DNA of 64,000 nucleotides from Paenibacillus campinasensis (GCF_002272015.1 NZ_NPBY01000045.1:62001-126000), one strand, 5' to 3'; counted from the first letter of the stretch, positions 42,375-51,503 are shown. Made by a program: numbers and translations. The notes: generated by a model not told the origin, from the sequence alone.

Positions 42375-43214
42375 TTACAGATAGATCACTATAAAAATGA
42401 CGGCCGCCAGCACGATCCGATAGATAGCGAATGGTACCAGCTTGATCCGGTTAATAAGCTTCAGGAAGAACCGGATCGAGATGAGGGCAAACACAAAGGC
42501 GGCCACAAAGCCGGCGATGAAGAACGGCAGAGCCTCCAGCGTGAAATACTCCCAGTTCTTCAGCAGAGACAAGAAGCTTGCCCCGAACATGATCGGCACC
42601 GCCATAATAAACGTGAAATCGGCCGCCACGCGGTGGCTCATCCCGAGCAGTACCCCGCCGGATATCGTCGAGCCGGAGCGGGAGAAGCCGGGCCACAGTG
42701 ACAGGCACTGAATCAGTCCTACCATAAAAGCCTGCCGGTACGTAATCTGGTCAACCGAGGACACCTGCGGCTTCTTTCTGCTGAGGAGGTCGGCAATGAT
42801 CATGAAAATGGCACCGAGCACAAGCCCGATCAGCACCGTTCCGGTGGAGAAAAGATACTCGTCAATATAGTCCTCGAACAGCAGGCCGAGCACCCCGGCC
42901 GGAATGAGGCCGACGATAACCTGAGTCAGCTTGAGCCTGCTGCCCTGCACGGGCTGCCCTTGCTCCTGCTTCAAGCGCTTTAGCCCGAGCAGATCGAGAA
43001 AGCGGTCCTTAAATACAACCAGCACAGCCAGAATGGAGCCGAGCTGAATGACGACCTTGAATGTGTTAGCCACATACTTGGTCAGAAATTCCTCCGATTG
43101 CAGCCACATGTCATCCACGATGATCATATGGCCGGTTGAGGAGACCGGGGCGAATTCAGTCAGGCCTTCGACAATGCCGAGAATAATCGCCTTCAGAATC
43201 GTTAGAAAATCCAT
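42375..43214 (-). CDS. uppP: Undecaprenyl-diphosphatase
   Basis: A 279-aa membrane phosphatase (BacA/UppP) that recycles the lipid carrier of cell-wall synthesis and gives bacitracin resistance. The two signature regions are present: G-I-V-E-G-L-T-E-F-A-P-V-S-S-T-G-H (residues about 15-31) and P-G-F-S-R-S-G-S-T-I (about 170), with about eight helices. The ATG at 43214 (M-D-F-L-T-I) has GGAG ten bases upstream; the ATG nine bases earlier is too near. It stands beside a BceRSAB-type module, which also deals with undecaprenyl-phosphate-targeting antibiotics. Confidence 0.93.
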   Translation of the reverse strand: MDFLTILKAIILGIVEGLTEFAPVSSTGHMIIVDDMWLQSEEFLTKYVANTFKVVIQLGSILAVLVVFKDRFLDLLGLKRLKQEQGQPVQGSRLKLTQVIVGLIPAGVLGLLFEDYIDEYLFSTGTVLIGLVLGAIFMIIADLLSRKKPQVSSVDQITYRQAFMVGLIQCLSLWPGFSRSGSTISGGVLLGMSHRVAADFTFIMAVPIMFGASFLSLLKNWEYFTLEALPFFIAGFVAAFVFALISIRFFLKLINRIKLVPFAIYRIVLAAVIFIVIYL

Positions 43215-43275
43215 AGCCGACATACTCCTTCATTCATAAATTCAAGTGAGCGCGAAAAGCGGCGTAAACGAAAGG

Positions 43276-43887
43276 CTATGCCGATTTCTTCCGCTTGCGG
43301 AAGAACAGGAACAGCAGCACGACGAGAGCCACGGCAATAACCGCATACGTAAGATGGGAGTACACATCCATAAAGGCGATAATATCCTCCCAGGATTCGC
43401 CCAACATGGCGCCTACGGTGACGAGAATAACATTCCAGATCAAGGTTCCGATCGTCGTGAAGAGCAGGAACATGCCAAATTTCATATTGGACATGCCCGC
43501 AGGGATGGAGATCAGGCTGCGAATGAGCGGCACCATCCGTCCAAACAGCACCGTCCAGTACCCGTATTTATCAAACCAGGCGTCCGCCTTGCGGATGTCT
43601 TCTTTTTTCACTCTGAGGATATGTCCCCAGCGCTCGACAATCTTCTCCAGCCGCTCAACATCGAGCAATCGGCCGATTCCGTACAGGATGACGGCGCCGA
43701 CTACCGATCCGAGCGTTGCCGCAGCGACCACGCCGGGCACGGTCATGGATGTGTAGGTGGTCATAAATCCGCCAAAGGTCAGTATGATTTCAGAGGGGAT
43801 CGGCGGAAAAATATTTTCGAGTGCAATCATGAGAAAAACACCGATATAGCCAAACTGCTCCATGATATCTGTAATCCAGTTCTCCAA
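43276..43887 (-). CDS. DedA-family membrane protein
   Basis: A 203-aa protein with the SNARE-associated/DedA fold: E-N-I-F-P-P-I-P-S-E (residues about 22-31), a re-entrant hairpin, G-R-M-V-P-L-I-R-S and P-A-G-M-x-x-M-x-F. Members move phospholipid carriers such as undecaprenyl phosphate across the membrane. This suits the next gene, uppP, 61 bp downstream on the same strand, and a joint role in lipid-carrier recycling is likely. The start is TTG 43887 behind GAGGTG (GTG 43896 is part of that site). Confidence 0.88.
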   Translation of the reverse strand: MENWITDIMEQFGYIGVFLMIALENIFPPIPSEIILTFGGFMTTYTSMTVPGVVAAATLGSVVGAVILYGIGRLLDVERLEKIVERWGHILRVKKEDIRKADAWFDKYGYWTVLFGRMVPLIRSLISIPAGMSNMKFGMFLLFTTIGTLIWNVILVTVGAMLGESWEDIIAFMDVYSHLTYAVIAVALVVLLFLFFRKRKKSA

Positions 43888-43942
43888 CGATAACACCTCA
43901 ATTAGATAAGCTTAGCGATTTAAGCGATCGGAAACTCGACGA

Positions 43943-45883
43943 TTATACCATCGACTTTCTCAGCTTACGCAAATATTGGCTCCGTATAAAAAAGAAATAA
44001 ACAACCTGCATCATCAGAAAACTGACAAGCACCACGCCCATTTCGGCCGCTATCGATAAGTAAAAGTAGCTCTGGAGGGCGATAAATGCAAAGATGCTGT
44101 GTACAATCGCAAGCCCGATCGGGACAAAAAAGAGCAGTCCGAGCTGACCGGTCACAATCCGGCTGAATTCGCTGTCCGTAATACCCAGCCTCGATAACGT
44201 TGCGTAATGCCGCTGATCCGCATCCAGATTGGCATATAGGCGGAAGTAGAGAAAGCTCCCGGCGGCAATGAAGAATACGGTGCCGACGAGCAGTGCTGCA
44301 AACAGCAGAATGCTGTACAGGCTGTCCCTCATGGAATACAGGGTTCCGCTGACGGTCAGTGCGTAAGGCAGCCCTTCAGTGTAACGGACGCTTCCGCCGG
44401 GTGCCAGCTCGGGCACGAGCGCCTCGGTCTGCCTGTAATCCTCCACATAAAATCCGGTATAGAGATCGGTTTGCAGCGTGTGAGACAGCTCCGCAAACAC
44501 TTCGTCATGAACGACCAGACCGCTAATATGCTCGTCCTCCAGGTCCGGCAGCAAATATTCCGGAACCGCCACATGCTTCGTGTACCGGGTCTCTTGAAGC
44601 GTCAGACCGGATGTGAGCACATGCGAAGTCAGCTTCCTTCCCCGCAGGTAGGTTCTGTCGTTCTGTGAGGCCACCAGCACAAGCGCTTCCTCCCGGGCGG
44701 GGGGCTCGTCGATCAGAGGCTGACCGGACATGAGCACCGCCTGCTTGTAGTCGGAGTATGACATCAAGGTGAGCAGATGGCCGGGCTGGCTGTCAGCCCT
44801 TGAGGGCTGCGCCTGCACATACTTGATCGGAAGCGTCAGCGCTTCAAATGGAATGCTTCGGCTCCCAAGCTCCTGGCTGATCTCGGACAGATGCGCAGCA
44901 TCCAGCGAGTTTCCCTCCTTGGACATATAACCGACCGCGGCGGGAAAGTCCTCTTCGAACTGCTTGCTAAGCACCGGAATAGAGACGAAGACCCCGACGG
45001 AGCAGAAGGAGATCGCCAGCACGACCGTTACGATCGAGAACAGCTGGGCATGATCCCGGAGCCGGTAATGGAGGCCTGCCAGCGAGATCAGGTTCGTTTG
45101 CTTCCAGGCAAAAGGGCGGCTGCGGGCGATCCGTCCGACGAGCTTCACCCCCAGCTGGGTGTAAAACAGATAGGTGCCGGCAATGGTTATCAATGTCACG
45201 GGAACCATGCGGTATGTCAGTGTGGAAGCAGTTGATGTCGCTGCAAGACCATAACCTAGCAGAAGCAGAACGACGGCGAGGACCGACAGGCCCCGGGAAG
45301 CACCGGGCTCCGGGCGAAGCGGCTGTCCGGACTGAACGAGATCGATCAGCTTCTTCGACCGGAGCAGCCATGGAATGCACAATGAAATGATGATGAACAA
45401 GACGGCGTAGCTGGCGGCGGTCAGGCCGAGCGCGCCGGCTGGCAGACGGAACGGCAGCGGCGAGATGCCGAGAAAGGCCGACCCGGCCATCAGAAAGAGC
45501 TTTCCTGTAATGATGCCGGACACAATCCCGGTTGCGATGGCGCTGACGCCGATAATCATATTTTCGAGAAACAGCATATTGCCAAGCTGACGATCTGTCA
45601 TGCCGTGCATGAGCAGAATGCCGAACTCGCGTTTGCGTGTGTTCATAAAGGCGCCAACCGAATACAGCACGAAGAAAAACGAGAACACATACATGATCAG
45701 CGCCGCTCCCGCCATCGCCTGCACCACGACCGGATAGAAAATCTGCTGCCGAAGCTCCGGATGGTATATAAACAACGTGCATATGAAAAAAATCATGACC
45801 GAAAACGCGCTGCACAGAAAATAAGCGGCATACGTGCGCTTGTTCCGCAGAACATTGCTAGAAGCGAATTGTCGAAAGGTCAT
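43943..45883 (-). CDS. BceB-type ABC permease (FtsX-like)
   Basis: A 646-aa permease with about ten helices and a large extracellular domain between helices 7 and 8, the hallmark of BceB-type antimicrobial peptide transporters. The M-T-F-R-Q-F-A start and R-K-R-E-F-G-I-L-L-M-H-G-M fit the family. ATG 45883 has GGGAGGG upstream and overlaps the end of the ATPase gene by 26 bp; the open frame reaches 45979 without a better start. It both detoxifies and signals to the kinase encoded upstream. Confidence 0.9.
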   Translation of the reverse strand: MTFRQFASSNVLRNKRTYAAYFLCSAFSVMIFFICTLFIYHPELRQQIFYPVVVQAMAGAALIMYVFSFFFVLYSVGAFMNTRKREFGILLMHGMTDRQLGNMLFLENMIIGVSAIATGIVSGIITGKLFLMAGSAFLGISPLPFRLPAGALGLTAASYAVLFIIISLCIPWLLRSKKLIDLVQSGQPLRPEPGASRGLSVLAVVLLLLGYGLAATSTASTLTYRMVPVTLITIAGTYLFYTQLGVKLVGRIARSRPFAWKQTNLISLAGLHYRLRDHAQLFSIVTVVLAISFCSVGVFVSIPVLSKQFEEDFPAAVGYMSKEGNSLDAAHLSEISQELGSRSIPFEALTLPIKYVQAQPSRADSQPGHLLTLMSYSDYKQAVLMSGQPLIDEPPAREEALVLVASQNDRTYLRGRKLTSHVLTSGLTLQETRYTKHVAVPEYLLPDLEDEHISGLVVHDEVFAELSHTLQTDLYTGFYVEDYRQTEALVPELAPGGSVRYTEGLPYALTVSGTLYSMRDSLYSILLFAALLVGTVFFIAAGSFLYFRLYANLDADQRHYATLSRLGITDSEFSRIVTGQLGLLFFVPIGLAIVHSIFAFIALQSYFYLSIAAEMGVVLVSFLMMQVVYFFFIRSQYLRKLRKSMV

Positions 45884-46628
45884 GACTCTTCCCTCCCAGC
45901 AGCGCAAGCATATCGATGATCCGCTGGAAGAACGCCTGGCGATGATCGCCGCAGTACAGCTCGTTATACAGCTGCCCATCCTTAATGAACAGCACCCGGT
46001 CGCAGTAGCTGGCAGCTACCGGGTCATGTGTAACCATGAGGATGGTGGCGGAAGCCTCCCGGCTTGATGCAGACAGCGTGCTCATCACTTCCCTGGAGGC
46101 TTTGGAATCGAGGTTGCCGGTCGGTTCATCGGCCAATATAAGAGAAGGCTCCTGGATGAGCGCTCGGGCAATGGCCGCAAGCTGCATTTGCCCGCCTGAT
46201 ATTTCGTAGGTCCGTTTAGGCAAAATCGACTCGATCCCAAGCTGCGCTGCGATGTGCTTCACCTTGTCCTCCATCATGTTCAGCGGAGCGCTCTCCAGCA
46301 TTAATGGCAGCACAATGTTCTCCTCCACCGTCAAGGTGTCCAGCAGATTGAAATGCTGAAACACAAAGCCCAGCTCCCGGCGCCGGAACAAGGCGGCTTC
46401 GTTTCTGCTCAGCAGATGGGGATTGCGCCCGTTGATCATCACTTCCCCGGCGGTAGGCTGGTCCATCGTGGCGATCAGATTGAGCAGCGTCGTTTTGCCG
46501 CTGCCTGAAGGCCCCATAATGCCGACAAATTCGCCTTGCTCCACCGTGAATCGGATATTATGCAGCGCTTGATGAGCGACTTTGCCCTCGTAGATTTTTG
46601 ATAAATGCCTGACATCCAGTATCGGCAT
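45858..46628 (-). CDS. BceA-type ABC ATPase
   Basis: A 256-aa ATPase with Walker A G-P-S-G-S-G-K-T-T, signature S-G-G-Q-M-Q-L, Walker B L-I-L-A-D-E-P-T-G-N-L-D and switch His (V-T-H-D). This is the MacB/BceA subgroup. It pairs with the overlapping permease. The BceR-type box and a -10 candidate (TACAAT on the minus strand at 46664-46659) lie directly upstream, so the pair should be induced by the two-component system. Confidence 0.93.
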   Translation of the reverse strand: MPILDVRHLSKIYEGKVAHQALHNIRFTVEQGEFVGIMGPSGSGKTTLLNLIATMDQPTAGEVMINGRNPHLLSRNEAALFRRRELGFVFQHFNLLDTLTVEENIVLPLMLESAPLNMMEDKVKHIAAQLGIESILPKRTYEISGGQMQLAAIARALIQEPSLILADEPTGNLDSKASREVMSTLSASSREASATILMVTHDPVAASYCDRVLFIKDGQLYNELYCGDHRQAFFQRIIDMLALLGGKSHDLSTIRF

Positions 46629-46709
46629 CGCTCTTCACTCCTCACGTCCGATGCTTATATTGTAGATCAGCCCTTTCCCCTCGGGCCATGTTGCTAACTT
46701 ACAGTTGCA

Positions 46710-46723
46710 TTACAACCTTGTAA
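46710..46723 (-). promoter_or_regulatory. BceR-type response-regulator box
   Basis: TTACA-ACCT-TGTAA is a perfect match to the TnACA-N4-TGTAA binding site of BceR-like regulators, placed about 85 bases upstream of the bceA-like start. Confidence 0.82.
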
Positions 46724-46740
46724 GGTTTCTATAAAGGGAA

Positions 46741-47736
46741 TCAAGTGTCCTCCGCGAATAGAATCCGGAATGTGGTGCCTTCGTTCACCCGGGACTCCAC
46801 CTGAAAGTCATGCCCCAGCTTGGTCAATATTTCTTTGACAAGGTACAGCCCCATGCCGGTGGATTCCTGATAACGGCGTCCGTTCTCCCCGGTGAAATAA
46901 GGCTCGAATATGCGGGGCAAATCGCTCGGAGGGATGCCGATGCCTTCATCCCGCACCTCCAGCACGGTCTGATGCTCCCGCCGAAAGCCTTCAAAATAAA
47001 TGGTTCCCTGATCATGAGGGGTATAGCGGATTGCGTTCGTGACGAGCTGGGTAAGAACAAAAGAAAGCCACTTCTCATCGGTGGTCACCTTCAGATCAGC
47101 GTCTATACGAATCGATGGATAGATGCGTCTGCGGATAAACAGCCGTTTCTGCTCGGAGGTGACCGAACGGACGACGCTCTCCAAGGGCAGGCTCTCCACA
47201 TAAAAATCTCGCTCGAAGGTATCCAGACGCGCGGTGTAGAGCACCGTTTCCAGCCCTTTCTTGAGCCGGTCCAGCTCATCTGCGATCGCTGCAAAACGGT
47301 GATCATCCTCGTCCTGAATGATGAGATGGATGACAGCCAGCGGTGTTTTCATCTGATGCGCCCATTGGTTAATGAAGCGGATATGGTTCTCGATTCGAAC
47401 CTTGTAGCTGTCCAGCTCAGTCGCATAATAACGGAACTGGCTTCTCAGGAGCAGATGCAGCGCCTCGGCCATCGGCGTATGCGAAGTCTCCGCGCGAGAT
47501 TCGCCGGTCAGCGGCCCATCGGGCCGATGCGCCTGCTCCAGACGCTTATAGAAGGAGCGATTGGCTACATACCGGAAGATCAGATAACCTGCGAGCAGCA
47601 GGATGCTGATCAGCACGGCATACAAGCTAACCGACGTATTCTGGAATCCACCCAGGCGATAGATGAGCGTCACGACAAGCAGTTGACCTATATATACAAG
47701 GATCAGCGGACGCTGATCCTGCAGGAATAGCTTCAT
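46741..47736 (-). CDS. BceS-type intramembrane-sensing histidine kinase
   Basis: A 331-aa kinase with two helices (about 11-29 and 36-55) and an extracellular loop of only some six residues, so it cannot sense peptide itself and relies on the BceAB transporter. The phosphorylated His is H127 in W-A-H-Q-M-K-T-P-L. The ATPase domain has N-A-I-R-Y-T-P, D-E-G-I-G-I and a G-M-G-L-Y G2 box. The start overlaps the regulator gene by four bases. Confidence 0.93.
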   Translation of the reverse strand: MKLFLQDQRPLILVYIGQLLVVTLIYRLGGFQNTSVSLYAVLISILLLAGYLIFRYVANRSFYKRLEQAHRPDGPLTGESRAETSHTPMAEALHLLLRSQFRYYATELDSYKVRIENHIRFINQWAHQMKTPLAVIHLIIQDEDDHRFAAIADELDRLKKGLETVLYTARLDTFERDFYVESLPLESVVRSVTSEQKRLFIRRRIYPSIRIDADLKVTTDEKWLSFVLTQLVTNAIRYTPHDQGTIYFEGFRREHQTVLEVRDEGIGIPPSDLPRIFEPYFTGENGRRYQESTGMGLYLVKEILTKLGHDFQVESRVNEGTTFRILFAEDT

Positions 47737-48434
47737 GGTGTATCCCCCCAGTTCGGCACCAGCCGGTATCCGCGTCCGCGCACCGTTTGCAGACCGTCAT
47801 GGATGCCGAGCGCGGCGAGTTTCTTGCGGACCCGGGTCACATATACATTGAGCGTGTTGTCATCCACAAAAGCCTGATCATCCCATATTTTCTCCAGAAG
47901 CCGGTCACGGCTAACCACCTGCTCGCTTTTTTTCATCAGTTCATCCAGGATGATCGCTTCGGTATGGCTGATCTCAACCCGGTTATCCTTCCATGACAGG
48001 GTCAGGCGTTCTATGTCGAGAAGGAGGCCGGCGACTGACAGCGTCCGTTCGTTCTGTCCGGCTGCATAGGAGCCATAGGCGCGCCGGAGCTGGCTTTTGA
48101 TTTTGGCCATAACGATCTCGTAGTCAAAAGGCTTCGTCATATAATCGTCCGCGCCGTTCTCGATGGCCATCACCTGATCCATCTTGCCGTCCCGGCCAGA
48201 AATGAAAATAATCGGACAAGTTGAGAGGCTGCGGAACTGGCGGCACCAGTAGTAGCCGTCATATTTCGGCAGATTGACATCCAGGAGAACAAGATGCGGC
48301 TCATAGGCCTCGAACTGTGCACGCACGGTTTCGAAATCATCGATGGCTAGCGTGTCATATCCGAATCTGTGCAGATGCTCTGTCAGCAGACTGACAAGTG
48401 CGGCGTCATCCTCAACGATCAAGATTTTGAACAT
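47733..48434 (-). CDS. BceR-type response regulator (OmpR family)
   Basis: A 233-aa regulator: receiver domain with the acidic pair (V-E-D-D), phospho-acceptor Asp in L-L-D-V-N-L-P and the K-P-F-D switch Lys, then an OmpR/PhoB winged helix (V-T-R-V-R-K-K-L, G-R-G-Y-R-L). ATG 48434 (M-F-K-I-L-I-V-E-D-D) has AAGGGA upstream. It should bind the box at 46710-46723 and switch on the ABC genes. It is the first gene of the minus-strand module. Confidence 0.93.
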   Translation of the reverse strand: MFKILIVEDDAALVSLLTEHLHRFGYDTLAIDDFETVRAQFEAYEPHLVLLDVNLPKYDGYYWCRQFRSLSTCPIIFISGRDGKMDQVMAIENGADDYMTKPFDYEIVMAKIKSQLRRAYGSYAAGQNERTLSVAGLLLDIERLTLSWKDNRVEISHTEAIILDELMKKSEQVVSRDRLLEKIWDDQAFVDDNTLNVYVTRVRKKLAALGIHDGLQTVRGRGYRLVPNWGDTP

Positions 48435-48609
48435 ATTGTAAAATCCCTTCTTTATATACATTCAGTACCGATTGTATTGTACCAAATTGCAGAACGAGAG
48501 CGTTAAACGGAAATACGGGACGCGTCTTTCCCGGGACGCATCATCCCTCGCCTTCAGCGGCTGATGCAGTGTATGGAGAAGCGATTGCAGAGACGATAAT
48601 TATGAAACG

Positions 48610-48638
48610 TTGATATCGTCTTAAGTTAGAGATAAGAT
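48610..48638 (+). promoter_or_regulatory. Candidate promoter of the pirin gene
   Basis: TTGATA (48610-48615) and TAAGAT (48633-48638), 17-bp spacer, divergent from the bceR-type gene. Confidence 0.5.
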
Positions 48639-48693
48639 GAGAGAGGATTCACAGAATAGTCACAAATGGATGTCCAACCGAAGGAGGCGGAAT

Positions 48694-49476
48694 ATGAGGG
48701 GGGAAGTATATACACCTGACAAGCAGGGGAGAAGTGTGATGGATGACGGGAGAATAATAGAGCTGAGGCCGATTGCACTCTCCGGCGAGGGAGGAGCGGT
48801 GACGCGGGTAGGCCCGCTTTTTTACTGGTCCTGGCTCGGGGTGCCGCTGGAAGGGCATGCCCCGATGCACCGCCACCAAGGTTTTGAAGTCGTGACTTAT
48901 ATGATCCAGGGGAAGACCGTTCATCAGGATGAGTACAGCGGGCATAAGGAAGCGGTGGCAGGCGATCTGCTGCTTATGCGTTCAGGCTCGGGAATACAGC
49001 ATGAAGAATGGTATACGGGCCCGGACGCCGAAGGCTTTCAGATCTGGCTGGAGCCGCATCTTCGCAATGCGCTGAAGCAGAATCCGGCCTGTCGCCAATA
49101 TATATCCGACCAGCTGCCGGTCCTTCCGTTCGACGGGGGCTCCCGCAAAATAATTATCGGTGACGGATCGCCGGTAGACGTCTCGGTGGATGTACATATG
49201 ATCGATCTGCAAGTGCTGGCCGGACATAAGGCTGCTTATGAGCTCAAGCCGGGACGGATGCTGGCGGCCCTTGCTGTAAGAGGCGGCGGTGTCTGGTATA
49301 GGGATTCGGAAAATGATGGGAGCATGCTGCCTTTTCTCCATCGTGATTTTATGGTGATCGAGCATGGCTCAGAGGGGCCGGAAGGCTGGAGCCTGCTGGC
49401 TTCAGACGATATCCGGATGATTCTGATCGACGTTCCTCGTGATCCGGGCTACCCGCTCTACGCCAAACGCCCCTGA
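48694..49476 (+). CDS. Pirin-family protein (bicupin)
   Basis: A 260-aa double-cupin protein. The metal site of the N-terminal cupin is seen as P-M-H-R-H-Q-G-F-E-V (His-x-His) with a later H-x-D and the G-D-L-L-L-M-R-S-G-S-G-I-Q-H-E-E-W block (H and E ligands). Pirins of the YhaK/YhhW group are iron or zinc quercetin-dioxygenase-like or redox sensors. ATG 48694 is eight bases behind AAGGAGG. The gene ends in a terminator. Confidence 0.88.
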   Translation: MRGEVYTPDKQGRSVMDDGRIIELRPIALSGEGGAVTRVGPLFYWSWLGVPLEGHAPMHRHQGFEVVTYMIQGKTVHQDEYSGHKEAVAGDLLLMRSGSGIQHEEWYTGPDAEGFQIWLEPHLRNALKQNPACRQYISDQLPVLPFDGGSRKIIIGDGSPVDVSVDVHMIDLQVLAGHKAAYELKPGRMLAALAVRGGGVWYRDSENDGSMLPFLHRDFMVIEHGSEGPEGWSLLASDDIRMILIDVPRDPGYPLYAKRP

Positions 49477-49870
49477 AAATATGACAATATTGTAGTGGAA
49501 GTCCGGGCGCAACGTGCGCTAGACTTTAGTCTGTACCTCGGTATTATTAGAGGGCAGACTTTTTTTATGGATTTCCCCGTTGTTTAACCATAATCCCCCA
49601 ACGAAGGACCTATCATTCTCCGAAGGCTCTGGATTTGTCATTCCCATTTTTCAATTACCTGGAAGCATCCCCCAAATTTTGAATACAAATTAATCTATTT
49701 ATACTAAATTTATGTTGGAAAAGCGACAAAAGTCCTCCTTCTTGGCAATAGTTGGCATACCCATTTGTGCATATAGTAGCATGCGTCCCGGTGGACAGGC
49801 TGGCTATAATGAGTGCGGGATTACGAGATGGGTTCGTAATTCTAATCATGCCAGATGGGGGAGATCAACC
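49477..49870. other. Intergenic region before the NlpC/P60 gene
   Basis: 394 bp with the pirin terminator at its left and a TATAAT at 49805-49810 without a clear -35. The frame of the next gene is open back to 49712, but the residues there do not resemble a signal peptide. Confidence 0.5.
49528..49566 (+). terminator. Terminator after the pirin gene
   Basis: AGTCTGTACCTC / GAGGGCAGACT stem, loop of ten bases, T tract to 49566. Confidence 0.82.
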
Positions 49871-50659
49871 ATTCTTACGAAAAAAGGTTTCAAAAAGTTG
49901 TTGGCTGGGACGCTACTGTCGGCAGTTGTTGTAGGTTCTTACGGCCATGGATTCACAAGTCCGGTCCAAGCCGCTTCCACGCAGTCTGTAACTACAGGAG
50001 TTGCGAACTCCAATGTGTATATGAGAAGTCAGCCTTCGACTTCGGGCAAGGTTGTAGCCAGAGTGTACAAGGGTGACAATGTTCGGATTCTGGCCAGCAA
50101 TTCCAGCTGGTATAGAATTGTCGATTCGAAAGGCAATCAGGGCTATGCTTCGGCGAAATATATTACGGCTCAAAGAACATCTTCCGGTTCCGGCAGTTCT
50201 GGCAGCAAGGCTCCGGCCACCAACGCAGCGGTTGAGAGAGTGATCAATGCCGGGATGAAATATTTGGGCACGCCTTACGAGTTCGGCTCTAACCGCAGCT
50301 CCACCAGAACGTTTGACTGCTCGGATTTCGTGCGCCGTGCATTCATTGAAGGGGCAGGCATTACACTGCCGAGCAATTCCCGCACCCAAGGTGCCTGGAT
50401 CAAGGATAAAGGAACGGATGTGTACAGGCTGAGTGAATTGAAGCGAGGGGATCTTGTATTCTTCATGAGCTACAGAGGCTCTTCGGCATCCGCATACGCT
50501 GGAGTGGACAAGTCCAAGCAGCGGATTACTCATGTGGCCATTTACCTTGGCGACGGCAAGCTTCTGCATACTTACTCCAAGCAATCCGGAGGCGTTCTGG
50601 TTGGAGATTTCAGTTCTTCGTGGCAGCATCGTTTCCTGTTTGGCGGAAGTGTGCTGTAA
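49871..50659 (+). CDS. Secreted NlpC/P60 cell-wall hydrolase with SH3 domain
   Basis: A 262-aa exported peptidase that cuts peptide stems of peptidoglycan. The signal peptide (T-K-K-G-F-K-K-L-L-A-G...P-V-Q-A) is followed by a bacterial SH3 domain (about 40-100), a Ser-rich linker, and the NlpC/P60 domain with C150 (F-D-C-S-D-F-V), H221 (I-T-H-V-A-I-Y-L-G) and H233. The start looks like ATT 49871: GGGGGAG is seven bases upstream and no ATG, GTG or TTG fits; the nearest alternative TTG (49898) would lose the charged end of the signal peptide. A terminator follows. Confidence 0.87.
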   Translation: MLTKKGFKKLLAGTLLSAVVVGSYGHGFTSPVQAASTQSVTTGVANSNVYMRSQPSTSGKVVARVYKGDNVRILASNSSWYRIVDSKGNQGYASAKYITAQRTSSGSGSSGSKAPATNAAVERVINAGMKYLGTPYEFGSNRSSTRTFDCSDFVRRAFIEGAGITLPSNSRTQGAWIKDKGTDVYRLSELKRGDLVFFMSYRGSSASAYAGVDKSKQRITHVAIYLGDGKLLHTYSKQSGGVLVGDFSSSWQHRFLFGGSVL

Positions 50660-50722
50660 CATAGACAGAATTCGTGAAAGAACGGTTATTCACATACGCA
50701 AGCTGCATGTATTATGTACACA

Positions 50723-50764
50723 AGCTGTCCCCGGAGCTGCGCTGGCCGCCGGGGGCAGCTTTTT
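50723..50764 (+). terminator. Terminator after the NlpC/P60 gene
   Basis: AGCTGTCCCCGG (50723-50734) pairs with CCGGGGGCAGCT (50749-50760), then TTTT. Confidence 0.8.
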
Positions 50765-50842
50765 GCTTGTCTGAGCGAACGGAATAGCTGCAACCTTGCC
50801 TCTCGTTCACCGTTCACTCGTCTGGTAGGTGAGGTGATGAAT

Positions 50843-51421
50843 ATGAAAAAGTCACTATGGTCCATATGGATGCTTCTGTTAGTCCTTGCAGGCTGCACAG
50901 GCCAGGTCGCGCACGAGGTGCCGTCGTCTGTCCCGGACACGGAGGAGCCCGCTCGCGAGAGCCGCTCGGAGAGGGTCGAAGGAGATTTTGTCTACCGGTT
51001 GGTCAGTGAACAAGGAGAATATGCTGCAGGGGAACAGGTGCAATTGTATGCTGAGCTGGAATATACAGGGGAAGAGGACGAAATCACGATATCGCATGCC
51101 GCATCTCCATTCTGGTTTCCGATCCGTGAACTGACCCGGGAATATGACATTTCCTATGGGATGAATGAGCCTTTGCTTCATACGACGCTCAAGAAGGGCG
51201 AGCCGTTACGCGAATATTACAAGGGCGCGTATGGTTATAATGGCGAGGATAACGATGCGTACAAGCAATTTATTAAGTCGCTCGACAACGGATTTCCGGA
51301 AGGGCGTTATGTCGTATACGGGTCTGCCGATTTTCTCGTTCAGGCACCGGAGATAGAAGGGGAAGCCGAAGCGCCCGATGTATACAAGCTGACAACGGAA
51401 ATCGAGTTCGTTGTGAAGTGA
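50843..51421 (+). CDS. Hypothetical lipoprotein
   Basis: A 192-aa lipoprotein (signal with L-V-L-A-G-C18). The mature part is acidic with a probable beta-sandwich (Y-A-A-G-E-Q-V-Q-L-Y-A-E-L-E-Y), reminiscent of the intracellular-proteinase-inhibitor-like Ig folds of Bacillus, but I cannot assign a family with confidence. ATG 50843 has GAGGTG at six bases; ATG 50837 overlaps it. Confidence 0.75.
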   Translation: MKKSLWSIWMLLLVLAGCTGQVAHEVPSSVPDTEEPARESRSERVEGDFVYRLVSEQGEYAAGEQVQLYAELEYTGEEDEITISHAASPFWFPIRELTREYDISYGMNEPLLHTTLKKGEPLREYYKGAYGYNGEDNDAYKQFIKSLDNGFPEGRYVVYGSADFLVQAPEIEGEAEAPDVYKLTTEIEFVVK

Positions 51422-51458
51422 GGCAAGCTCGCAGAGAGAAGCCCGAATCGATAGAAAG

Positions 51459-51503
51459 AAGAGCGATCATTCGCAGGGTTTTGCTGCGATAATCGCTCTT
51501 TTT
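51459..51503. terminator. Bidirectional terminator between convergent genes
   Basis: A long stem AAGAGCGAT...CGCAG / CTGCG...ATCGCTCTT with T runs on both strands, placed between the lipoprotein (+) and the Gln-rich gene (-). Confidence 0.85.
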
